From: DATBLE01 sp963734065
GTDB taxonomy: Bacteria > Actinomycetota > Thermoleophilia > Gaiellales > Gaiellaceae
DNA length: 64,000 bases
Assembly (NCBI GenBank): GCA_963734065.1
Contig: CAVTFN010000005.1
Coordinates: forward strand, 744,001-808,000
Direction of reading: 5' to 3'
This document shows positions 14,699-21,771 of the stretch, piece after piece. How positions within the stretch are numbered: the stretch's first letter is position 1; the number at the start of each line of letters is the position of its first letter. Position numbers and translations under genes: made by a program. The notes under the pieces are model-generated. The model worked only from the letters and a program-made list of their open reading frames with translations, did not search any database and was not told the origin of the DNA.

Positions 14699-15742
14699 GT
14701 GGGAATGAGCCAGAACGTCCGTCAGCAAGTCGTCAACCTCGGCGGGCTGGGAATCATCCTCCTCGCGTGGACGTTCTACGCCGTCTACCTCTCGCCGACC
14801 CAGGGCTGGACCTTCTTCTTCCAGCTCACGGTCAACGGGATCATCCTCGGGAGCGTCTACGCGCTGATCGCGCTGGGCTACACGATGGTCTACGGGATCC
14901 TGAAGCTCCTCAACTTCGCCCACGGCGACGTGTTCATGGTCGGCGCGTTCATTGCGCTGGGCATCCTCAACCTGATCGGCGGCGCCCTCAACCCGGCGAT
15001 CCCGGCAGGAGCAGGCGGCGCGCTGATCCTGCTCTGCATGTTCCTCGCGGCGATGACCGGCTCCGGGTTCCTCGGGGTCGCGATCGAGCGCTTCGCCTAC
15101 CGGCCGCTGAGGAACGCGCCGCGGATCGCGCCACTGATCACCGCACTCGGCGTCGCGTTCTTCCTCGAGAACTCGATGCTGCTGCTGTTCGGATCGAAGT
15201 TCAGGACGTACAACGGCTTCGACCTCGTCTCGTACAACGGCATCCACATCGGCGGCGACAACGGCGTCTTCGTCCAGTACCTCGGATTGATGGTGATCAT
15301 CAGCGCGGTCGTGCTCATGGTCGCGCTCCTCGCGCTCGTCCGTTGGACGCAGCTCGGGCGCGCGATGAGGGCGGTCTCGTTCGACCGGGAGGCCGCGGCG
15401 ATGATGGGGATCGACCCCGACAAGGTGATCGCCGGCACGTTCTTCATCGGCTCGGCACTGGCCGGCGCGGCCGGAGTGATGTTCGGCCTGCTCTACAGCC
15501 AGATCTACCACCTGATGGGCTTCCTCGCCGGCCTGAAGGGCTTCACCGCCGCGGTTGTCGGGGGGATCGGCAGCATCCCGGGAGCGATGCTCGGCGGGTT
15601 GCTCGTCGGCCTCGTCGAGTCGTGGGCGAAGGGCTACCTCAACGGCAACGTCTCCGACCTGGTCGTGTTCGGGATCCTGATCGGGATCATGCTCGTCCGC
15701 CCGAGCGGGCTCCTCGGCACGCCGGCGCTGCAGAAGGTGTAG
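14699..15742 (+). CDS. livH: LIV-type ABC permease, LivH
   Basis: 347 residues, a polytopic permease of the branched-chain amino acid transporter family. Characteristic blocks are TVNGIILGSVYALIALGYTMVYGILKLLNFAHGD near the N-terminus, the cytoplasmic loop RAVSFDREAAAMMGIDPDKV and the last-span segment GFTAAVVGGIGSIPGAMLGG. About eight hydrophobic spans are visible. The start is GTG at 14699 (AGAAGG nine bases upstream) or ATG two codons later. It follows the hairpin after the binding-protein gene and leads the H-M-G-F run. Confidence 0.92.
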   Translation: MGMSQNVRQQVVNLGGLGIILLAWTFYAVYLSPTQGWTFFFQLTVNGIILGSVYALIALGYTMVYGILKLLNFAHGDVFMVGAFIALGILNLIGGALNPAIPAGAGGALILLCMFLAAMTGSGFLGVAIERFAYRPLRNAPRIAPLITALGVAFFLENSMLLLFGSKFRTYNGFDLVSYNGIHIGGDNGVFVQYLGLMVIISAVVLMVALLALVRWTQLGRAMRAVSFDREAAAMMGIDPDKVIAGTFFIGSALAGAAGVMFGLLYSQIYHLMGFLAGLKGFTAAVVGGIGSIPGAMLGGLLVGLVESWAKGYLNGNVSDLVVFGILIGIMLVRPSGLLGTPALQKV

Positions 15743-15747
15743 ACACG

Positions 15748-17235
15748 ATGTCGACGGGGCCGGAACAGCCGAAACCCGGAGCGCCCTCGGAGCCGGAGGC
15801 GCAGATCGGCGTCGACCACTGGGTCTCCCAGTCCGACGCACGGAGGGAGCAGCATCCCGGCCTGCGCGGGCGGGTCGTGCGACTCTGGCGGACTCTGCCG
15901 CCGGCGGGGAAGCTGGCGCTGCTCACCCCGGCGATCGTGGTGCCGTTCCTCCCGATCAGCCAAGGGAACCTCTTCAACTATGGGATCTTCATCCTGATCT
16001 ACGCGCTGCTCGCGCTCGGGCTGAACGTGGTGGTCGGGTTCGCAGGGTTGCTCGACCTGGGCTATGTCGCCTTCTTCGGCTTCGGCGCCTACATCTATTC
16101 GTTCCTGTCGAGCACCCATAGCGAGAAGGGCCACACGTACACCCACCACTGGGACGCGCAGTACTCGATCCCGGTGTGCGTGGCGATCTGCGCGCTGCTC
16201 GGGCTCTTCCTCGGATCGTCGTCCCGCCGCCTGCTCGGCGACTACCTGGCGATCGTCACGCTCTTCTTCGGCCAGGCCTTCGTGGTCTTCACCAACGCGA
16301 CCGATCCCTACGGGATCACGAACGGTTCGAACGGGATCGCGAACGTCGACCCGCTGACCTTCTTCGGTGGCCACATCAGGATCCACACGACGCGCGGATA
16401 CTTCTGGTTCCTGCTGGGCGTCGTCGTGCTGCTCCTGATCGTGCTCCACTTCGTGAGCGAGTCCAGGACCGGGCGGGCCTGGAAGTCCTCGCGCGAGGAT
16501 CCGCTCGCGGCCGAGCTGATGGGCATCCCGGTCAACCGCCTGAAGATCATGGCGTTCAGCTTCGGCGCCGGGATCGCGGGCCTCGCAGGAAGCATCTTCG
16601 CCGCCGTCCAGACCGGCGCGTTCCCGCAGAACTTCGGAACCGCCGTGCTGATCCTCATCTACGCAGTGGTGATCCTGGGAGGGACGGGCAGCCTGTCCGG
16701 GATGATCGTCGGTGCGATCGTGATCATCGCGTCGAACCAGGTACTCGACTCGACCTCGTCGCCGACCCTGCAGCGCATCCTCTTCTACCTCGTCCTGATC
16801 GCGGCCGTACTGCTGACCATGAAGACCTGGCCGAAGCGTCTGGCCGCCCTCGCGGGCACGGTCGCCTTCGGCCTGATCGTCCGCGAGGTCGTCGGCGCGC
16901 TCTGGACGAACGGCACGACGGGCCAGGTGACCTCCGGCGGCTTCCTTACGGACGTGATCGAGCACTGGGTGCTGATCCCGGCAAACCCACACCGCGTCGC
17001 CGTCTGGGGATACCTGCTGCTGATCCTCTGCATCGTCGTGCTGGTGCAGCTCGAGGGATGGTGGCGGATCATCGTCCTCGTCCCCACGCTCACCCTGACT
17101 GCCTTCGTCTGGGAGAACCTCCTGATCGTCAATCCCGCGGTCACCCGCTCGGTCCTGTTCGGCGTGCTCCTGATCGCGGTGATGACGCTCCGTCCGGAAG
17201 GGCTCTTCGGCCAGGCCAAGGTCGAGGTCTTGTAG
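15748..17235 (+). CDS. livM: LIV-type ABC permease, LivM, with an extra C-terminal membrane region
   Basis: 495 residues. A roughly 45-residue hydrophilic N-terminus precedes the permease core (about 50-350). The core has LGLNVVVGFAGLLDLGYVAFFGFGAY, the EAA-like loop KSSREDPLAAELMGIPV and VVILGGTGSLSGMIVGA. Normal LivM proteins end soon after that block. This one continues for about 130 residues with at least three more hydrophobic spans before the usual ending TLRPEGLFGQ. The ending motif is therefore displaced by an insertion rather than missing. It starts 5 bp after livH and abuts livG directly. Confidence 0.9.
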   Translation: MSTGPEQPKPGAPSEPEAQIGVDHWVSQSDARREQHPGLRGRVVRLWRTLPPAGKLALLTPAIVVPFLPISQGNLFNYGIFILIYALLALGLNVVVGFAGLLDLGYVAFFGFGAYIYSFLSSTHSEKGHTYTHHWDAQYSIPVCVAICALLGLFLGSSSRRLLGDYLAIVTLFFGQAFVVFTNATDPYGITNGSNGIANVDPLTFFGGHIRIHTTRGYFWFLLGVVVLLLIVLHFVSESRTGRAWKSSREDPLAAELMGIPVNRLKIMAFSFGAGIAGLAGSIFAAVQTGAFPQNFGTAVLILIYAVVILGGTGSLSGMIVGAIVIIASNQVLDSTSSPTLQRILFYLVLIAAVLLTMKTWPKRLAALAGTVAFGLIVREVVGALWTNGTTGQVTSGGFLTDVIEHWVLIPANPHRVAVWGYLLLILCIVVLVQLEGWWRIIVLVPTLTLTAFVWENLLIVNPAVTRSVLFGVLLIAVMTLRPEGLFGQAKVEVL

Positions 17236-18033
17236 ATGCCGCTGCTCGAGCTCACCGGTGTCTCCAAGGCCTTCGGCGGCCTGCAGGTGATCCACAGCCT
17301 CGAGCTGCGCGTCGAGGAGAGGGAGATCGTCAGCGTGATCGGGCCCAACGGCGCCGGCAAGACGACGCTGTTCAACCTGATCACCGGCGTCTACGGACCG
17401 GACGAGGGCGACATCTGCTTCGCCGGCGAGTCGATCGTCGGGCTGCCGCCGTATCGCATCAACCAGCGTGGCATCGCCCGCACGTTCCAGAACCTGCGGC
17501 TGTTCCTGAACATGACGGTGAAGGAGAACGTGATGGCCGCCGCGTACGGGCACACGCGCGCGGGCGTGGTGCGCTCGATCCTGCGGACGCCCGGCATGCG
17601 GCGAGAGGAGAAGGAGATCGCGGCGCTCGCCGAGCAGCGGCTGTCCTTCTTCGGACAGCGGCTGATGGGCTACCGCTGGGATCAGCCCGCCTACTCGCTC
17701 TCGTACGCGAACCGCCGCCGGCTGGAGATCGCGCGGGCGACGGCGACGAACCCGCGGCTGCTCCTGCTGGACGAGCCCGCCGCCGGCATGAACCCGGTCG
17801 AGACGCACGAGATCACCGAGCTGATCGGGCAGCTCCGCACGGACGGCGGCTACACGGTGCTCGTGATCGAGCACGACATGCACGTGGTCGAAGGGATCTC
17901 AGACCGCGTGATCGCCCTCGACCACGGCGTCAAGATCGCGGAGGGAACGTTCGACCAGGTGGCGACGAACCCGCAGGTGGTCGAGGCGTACCTCGGCCGG
18001 CCGGCCGCCAGGGCGGAGGGGGCGCCCGGATGA
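17236..18033 (+). CDS. livG: LIV-type ABC ATPase, LivG
   Basis: 265 residues. Walker A GPNGAGKTT, the LivG-specific TFQNLRLFLNMTVKENV, Walker B LLLLDEPAAGMNP and the switch VIEHDMHVV are all normal. The ABC signature is unusual: YSLSYANRRRLEIARA where LivG proteins normally have a Gly-Gln (SYGQQRRLEIARA), so the signature Gly is Ala and Gln is Asn. The D-loop and His are intact, so activity is likely. It starts right after the livM stop and overlaps livF by 4 bp (ATGA). Confidence 0.92.
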   Translation: MPLLELTGVSKAFGGLQVIHSLELRVEEREIVSVIGPNGAGKTTLFNLITGVYGPDEGDICFAGESIVGLPPYRINQRGIARTFQNLRLFLNMTVKENVMAAAYGHTRAGVVRSILRTPGMRREEKEIAALAEQRLSFFGQRLMGYRWDQPAYSLSYANRRRLEIARATATNPRLLLLDEPAAGMNPVETHEITELIGQLRTDGGYTVLVIEHDMHVVEGISDRVIALDHGVKIAEGTFDQVATNPQVVEAYLGRPAARAEGAPG

Positions 18034-18758
18034 GCGCCGCGAGCCCGAACGGAGCGCCGCTGCTCGAGCTCGAGGCCGTCGACACCTACTACGGTCAGAT
18101 CCACATCCTCCAGGGCCTGTCCCTGGCCGTGCGCGCCGGCGAGCTCGTCTGTCTGCTCGGCGGCAACGCCTCCGGGAAGTCGACGACGCTGAAGACCGTG
18201 CTCGGGATCGTCCGACCGCGGTCGGGGCACGTCCGGTTCGCGGGGGAGGACGTGACCGACCGTTCGACCAGCTACCGGATCGGCAAGGGGATGGCGATCG
18301 TGCCCGAGAACCGCCGGCTGTTCGGGCCGATGACCGTGCTCGAGAACCTCCAGATGGGCGCATACCTGACCGGCGGCGGCGAGCCCGAGGACTACGAGCG
18401 CGTCTACTCGTTGTTCCCGTTGCTGCACGAGCGCCGCGCGCAGCTGGCCGGGACGCTTTCGGGCGGCGAGCAGCAGATGGTCGCGATGGCGCGCGCGTTG
18501 ATGTCGCGTCCGAAGCTGATGCTGATGGACGAGCCGTCGATGGGCCTGGCGCCGATCCTCGTCGAGCGGAGCTTCGAGATCATCAAGCAGGTCCACGAGG
18601 CCGGGGTCGCAGTCCTCGTCGTCGAGCAGAACGCGAACGTCTCGCTGTCGATCGCCGACCGCGGGTACGTCCTCTCGACCGGACGGTTGGTGCTCGAGGG
18701 GAAGGCGTCGGAGCTGCTCGAGCACGAGGACCTGCGCAAGGCCTACTTGGGGAGATAG
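18030..18758 (+). CDS. livF: LIV-type ABC ATPase, LivF
   Basis: 242 residues with Walker A GGNASGKSTT, LivF-type IVPENRRLFGPMTVLENL, signature TLSGGEQQMVAMARAL, Walker B LMLMDEPSMGLAP and VVEQNANVSLSIADRGYVL. The usual LivF Walker loop GANGAGKTT is changed to GGNASGKST, which still satisfies GxxxxGKS/T. It closes the first LIV operon. Downstream is a 558-bp repeat-rich region. Confidence 0.93.
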   Translation: MSAASPNGAPLLELEAVDTYYGQIHILQGLSLAVRAGELVCLLGGNASGKSTTLKTVLGIVRPRSGHVRFAGEDVTDRSTSYRIGKGMAIVPENRRLFGPMTVLENLQMGAYLTGGGEPEDYERVYSLFPLLHERRAQLAGTLSGGEQQMVAMARALMSRPKLMLMDEPSMGLAPILVERSFEIIKQVHEAGVAVLVVEQNANVSLSIADRGYVLSTGRLVLEGKASELLEHEDLRKAYLGR

Positions 18759-18845
18759 CAGCCGCCCGAAATCCGGGCGCTCCGCGGCCATGACTTCCCG
18801 GCCGGGGACTGCGTCCACCCACATCCACATCCACATCCGCCCCCA

Positions 18846-18883
18846 CAGCCACAGCGAGCCGCAGCCACAGCGAGCCGCAGCCG
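18846..18883. repeat. 16-bp tandem direct repeat, about 2.4 copies
   Basis: CAGCCACAGCGAGCCG occurs at 18846-18861 and 18862-18877, followed by a partial third copy CAGCCG. Three CACATC hexamers lie just upstream (18820-18837). The partial copy forms one arm of a 7-bp hairpin with 18891-18897, which could act as the end of the livF transcript. Confidence 0.7.
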
Positions 18884-19019
18884 CGCATGTCGGCTGCGGC
18901 GGCGATTGCCTTCGTCAGGGGCCGATTCGCCTTGTCCGTTAGGGACGGTTCCGGGGTCAGACCCGCGTCAAAACCGTGTCGGTCCGTCCACAGATTGGCG
19001 GAGCGAAGCGGTCTGGCGC

Positions 19020-19088
19020 CTGTGGACAGTTCGTGACGTTTCCGTACGGGGTCAGACCCCCTACAGGAACGTCACGATTCGTCCACAG
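19020..19088. repeat. 69-bp palindromic element (REPIN-like) with GGGGTCAGACCCC core
   Basis: Two arms starting CTGTGGAC, then CGTGACGTT, then CGGGGTC mirror each other around the core GGGGTCAGACCCC (19048-19060). Only a few mismatches separate the arms. A related half-unit precedes it, with the core at 18954-18964 and GTCCACAG at 18986-18993. Another half-unit, CTGTGGACGAATCGT, lies at 59741-59755. This is the structure of paired REP sequences. Confidence 0.65.
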
Positions 19089-19221
19089 CCTGGATGCCAT
19101 CGTCCGGCAGGGCGGAGGGACAAGCTGAACGCGGCCGTTCTTCGGCCCGAGACGGAGTCGCGGAACGCGACAGCCTCACGCGTCGTGTCTCCTTTCAGTC
19201 GGGCAGATGTGGAGATCAGAA

Positions 19222-19248
19222 GGGACTGACCCCGCAGGGGTCTGTCCC
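19222..19248. repeat. REP-like hairpin, GGGACTGACCCC / GGGGTCTGTCCC
   Basis: Two 12-base arms with a three-base loop (GCA) and a single central mismatch, built from the same GGGGTC motif as the neighbouring elements. Confidence 0.65.
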
Positions 19249-19277
19249 CGCAGAAGCCGCAGCGCGCTCAGCCGCCT

Positions 19278-19304
19278 GGGTCAGACCCCTTCGGGGTCAG
19301 ACCC
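19278..19304. repeat. REP-like hairpin, GGGTCAGACCCC-TTC-GGGGTCAGACCC
   Basis: Arms at 19278-19289 and 19293-19304 with a TTC loop. It ends one base before the -10 box of the aminotransferase gene. A nearly identical unit lies at 45862-45889. Confidence 0.7.
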
Positions 19305-19310
19305 TAGTAT
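19305..19310 (+). promoter_or_regulatory. Candidate -10 box (TAGTAT), leaderless promoter of the aminotransferase gene
   Basis: TAGTAT lies exactly 6 bases before the GTG at 19317 and directly follows the REP-like hairpin. Confidence 0.5.
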
Positions 19311-19316
19311 TGGACG

Positions 19317-20474
19317 GTGGCGGTCACGTCCTCCAGAGTCGGTGCCGGAATCCGTTCCGAGTTCCCGATCTTCGCGCACACCATCTACCTGAACTCCTGC
19401 TCGCAGGGTGCGCTCTCGCATCGCGTCCGCGCCGCCTACGACGAGTACCTCGCCGGCTGGGACGAGAACGGGGCCGAATGGGGCGTCTGGGTGGAGCGCG
19501 CCGACGCCGCCCGTGCCGCGTTCGCCCGGTTGCTCCGCGCCGCACCCGGTGAGCTCGCGGTCACCACCTCCGTCACGCAGGGTGTCAGCGGCATCGTCTC
19601 GGCGCTCGATCTGCGCGCCCGGCCGAGGATCGTGATCAGCGAGTACGAGTTCCCCACGGTCGGCCAGATCGCCCACGCGCAGGAGCTACGCGGCGCCGAG
19701 GTCGTCCATGTCCGGCCGGAGGCAGACGGGTCGATTCCGCCGGAGCGCTTCGCCGAGGCGATCGACGAGCGCACCGCGCTCGTCTGCTGCACGACCGTCT
19801 CGTACCGCACCGGCCACCGCAACGACGTCGCCGAGATCGCCCGCCTCGCGCACGAGCAGGGCGCTCTCTGCCTGGCCGACTCCTACCAGGCGATCGGCGC
19901 GATCGACTTCGACGCGCACGCGCTCGGTGTCGACTTCGCCACCGGCGGCACCGTCAAGTACCTGCTCGGCTCGTCGGGGCTCGGCTTCCTCTACGTCCGC
20001 GCCGGGCTGCTTCCCGACTTGCTCCCGAGTCAGACCGGCTGGTTCGCCGACGAGGACATCTTCCGGATGGACATCTCCGACTACTCGCCTGCGGCCGACG
20101 CCCGCCGCTTCGACGCCGGCACGCCGCCCGTTCCGAACATCTACGCCGGCCTCGCCGGCATGTCGCTGGTCGAGGAGGCCGGCACCGACGCGATCGAGCA
20201 ACACGTCGCCGCGCTCGCCACACGGCTGATCGACGGCCTCGAGGAGCTCGGCGCCGTCTTCCCCACCCCACGCGATCCTGCCCGCCGCGGCCCGCTGGTC
20301 TGCGTCCGCTCGACCGATGTCAGCGCGCTGGTCGAAGCGCTCGCCGCCGAGCGGATCACGTGCTCGGAGCGCGACGCCAACCTGCGCATCTCGCTGCACC
20401 TCTACAACGTCGAGGACGACGTCGACCGCGTGCTCGACGCGCTTCGCCGGAACCGCCCGCTGCTCGCCGACTAG
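19317..20474 (+). CDS. Class V aminotransferase-family PLP enzyme (cysteine desulfurase-like)
   Basis: 385 residues of fold-type I, class V. FPIFAHTIYLNSCSQGALS at the N-terminus, TTSVTQGVSGIVSAL, LADSYQAIGAIDFDAHALGVDF and the PLP lysine in ATGGTVKYLLGSSGLGFLYV are diagnostic. Family members include cysteine desulfurases, isopenicillin-N epimerase-like proteins and kynureninase. The active-site Cys loop of desulfurases is not obvious, so the reaction is open. The GTG start follows a leaderless-type promoter. It is 11 bp upstream of the molybdenum hydroxylase genes and may belong with them, perhaps for cofactor sulfuration or substrate processing. Confidence 0.78.
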   Translation: MAVTSSRVGAGIRSEFPIFAHTIYLNSCSQGALSHRVRAAYDEYLAGWDENGAEWGVWVERADAARAAFARLLRAAPGELAVTTSVTQGVSGIVSALDLRARPRIVISEYEFPTVGQIAHAQELRGAEVVHVRPEADGSIPPERFAEAIDERTALVCCTTVSYRTGHRNDVAEIARLAHEQGALCLADSYQAIGAIDFDAHALGVDFATGGTVKYLLGSSGLGFLYVRAGLLPDLLPSQTGWFADEDIFRMDISDYSPAADARRFDAGTPPVPNIYAGLAGMSLVEEAGTDAIEQHVAALATRLIDGLEELGAVFPTPRDPARRGPLVCVRSTDVSALVEALAAERITCSERDANLRISLHLYNVEDDVDRVLDALRRNRPLLAD

Positions 20475-20477
20475 ACT
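20472..20477 (+). promoter_or_regulatory. Candidate -10 box (TAGACT) before the Mo-hydroxylase operon
   Basis: TAGACT starts at the stop codon of the aminotransferase gene and lies 8 bases before the ATG at 20486. It could give a near-leaderless internal transcript. Confidence 0.35.
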
Positions 20478-20485
20478 CGCTCTCG

Positions 20486-21286
20486 ATGCTGCTGCGAGAG
20501 CTCGACTACGCACGCCCCGATTCCGTGGACGACGCCGTCAAGCTGCTGGCCGCGCAGGAGGATGCGCGGGCGCTCGCGGGCGGGCAGAGCCTCGTCAACG
20601 TGATGAAGACCCGGGTGGCCTCGCCGGAGCTGGTCGTCGACCTGAACCGGATCGAGGCGCTCCGCGGAATCCGGGAGGACGACGGCGCGCTGACCATCGG
20701 CGCGATGACCACCTACGCGGCGATCGTCGGCTCGCCCGAGGTCGCTGCCGCCCGGCCGATCCTCGCCGAGGTCGCGCGCACGATCGCGGACGTCCAGGTG
20801 CGGAACCGCGGCACGATCGGCGGCAACGTCTGCTCGAACGACCCGACCAACCACTTCCCGCCGCTGCTCGCCGCGCTCCAGGCCGAGTTCACGATCCGCA
20901 GCGCAGAGGTCGACCGCACTGCGACCACGGACGAGTTCTTCGAGGGCGTGTTCGCCACCGCCGTCCATCCCGGGGAGCTCCTGACGGCGATTCGCGTCCC
21001 GGCGAAGGGCGACGCGCGCGACGGCTGGGCGAGCGCCACGCTCGGTCGCGAGGGAACGGGCATCGTCAGCGTTGCAGCAACCATCTCCGGCGGGAACGCT
21101 CGGATCGCGATCGGCTGCGTCGCCGCGACACCGGTGGTCGTCACCGCCAGCGCGGACGAGACCGCAGTCGCCGACGCGGTGAAGAGCGCCGACCTCGACC
21201 CGCCGAGCGACGTCCACGCCTCCGCCGACTACCGCCGCCACCTCGCCGCCGTCCTCGCCGCTCGCGCAATCAGGGATGCAGCGTGA
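20486..21286 (+). CDS. Molybdenum hydroxylase FAD subunit (CoxM/XdhB type)
   Basis: 266 residues with the FAD-binding blocks of the medium subunit of CO dehydrogenase/xanthine dehydrogenase-type enzymes: ALAGGQSLVNVMKTR near residue 30 and VRNRGTIGGNVCSNDP near 107. The C-terminal CO_deh_flav_C domain follows (SATLGREGTGIVSVAATI). It passes electrons from the iron-sulfur subunit to an acceptor. The ATG at 20486 gives family length. The stop overlaps the small subunit start (GTGA). Confidence 0.9.
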   Translation: MLLRELDYARPDSVDDAVKLLAAQEDARALAGGQSLVNVMKTRVASPELVVDLNRIEALRGIREDDGALTIGAMTTYAAIVGSPEVAAARPILAEVARTIADVQVRNRGTIGGNVCSNDPTNHFPPLLAALQAEFTIRSAEVDRTATTDEFFEGVFATAVHPGELLTAIRVPAKGDARDGWASATLGREGTGIVSVAATISGGNARIAIGCVAATPVVVTASADETAVADAVKSADLDPPSDVHASADYRRHLAAVLAARAIRDAA

Positions 21287-21771
21287 GCGACCACACGATC
21301 AACGTGAGCGTGAACGGCGAGCGCTACGAGCGCGAGGTCGAGGCGCGCAAGCTGCTCGTCCACTTCATCCGCGACGACCTCGACCTGACCGGGACCCACG
21401 TCGGCTGCGACACGGGCAACTGCGGCGCGTGCACGGTGCTGCTCGACGGGGTGGCGGTGAAGAGCTGCATGCTGCTCGCCCCGCAGGCCGACGGCGCCGA
21501 GATCACGACGGTCGAGGGCCTGGCCGGCGACGAGGGCGTGCTGACACCGCTCCAGCAGGCGTTCCACGAGCACCACGGTTTGCAGTGCGGCTACTGCACG
21601 CCCGGAATGCTGATCAGCGCGACCTACCTCCTCTCCCACACGCCTCGGCCGAGCGAGGAGGAGATCCGGCGGGCGATCCAGGGGAACATCTGCCGCTGCA
21701 CCGGCTACGTCAACATCGTCAAGTCGATCCAGGCCGTGTCCGGGGGACTGTCCCCCGTAACCGAAACATGA
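21283..21771 (+). CDS. Molybdenum hydroxylase 2Fe-2S subunit (CoxS type)
   Basis: 162 residues. The plant-type cluster uses Cys42, 47, 50 and 62 (GCDTGNCGACTVLLDG, KSC). The second cluster uses Cys102, 105, 137 and 139 (QCGYCTPGM, NICRCTGY). It carries electrons from the molybdenum centre to the FAD subunit. The last residues (GGLSPVTET) are encoded by a CGGGGGAC-T-GTCCCCCG palindrome of the repeat family seen elsewhere, so the C-terminus seems extended by a repeat insertion. Both ends overlap neighbours (GTGA, ATGA). Confidence 0.93.
   Translation: MSDHTINVSVNGERYEREVEARKLLVHFIRDDLDLTGTHVGCDTGNCGACTVLLDGVAVKSCMLLAPQADGAEITTVEGLAGDEGVLTPLQQAFHEHHGLQCGYCTPGMLISATYLLSHTPRPSEEEIRRAIQGNICRCTGYVNIVKSIQAVSGGLSPVTET
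21741..21757. repeat. REP-like palindrome inside the end of the CoxS gene
   Basis: CGGGGGAC-T-GTCCCCCG, a perfect 8-bp inverted repeat with one central base, lies in the last ten codons of the 2Fe-2S subunit gene. Confidence 0.55.

Larger units (their letters stand above)
18759..19316. other. Gene-free region filled with short repeats and palindromes
   Basis: No convincing coding frame is seen in these 558 bp. It holds, in order: three tandem CACATC units (18820-18837); a 16-bp direct repeat CAGCCACAGCGAGCCG twice in tandem (18846-18877), running into a hairpin GCAGCCG/CGGCTGC (18877-18897); a GGGTCAGACCC palindrome at 18954-18964; a 69-bp near-perfect inverted repeat (19020-19088); and two paired GGGGTC/GACCCC hairpins (19222-19248 and 19278-19304). 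The last abuts the TAGTAT box of the next gene. The stretch 19089-19221 shows no feature I recognise. Confidence 0.7.

Noticed and set aside
13439..18758. Recent duplication of the LIV operon relative to 48987-53687
   Set aside because: Gene order (K-H-M-G-F versus K-G-F-H-M), protein lengths and motifs differ throughout. These are independent transporters.
18759..19316. CRISPR array
   Set aside because: The repeats are short palindromes and simple direct repeats without equal spacing or unique spacers, and no cas genes are nearby.
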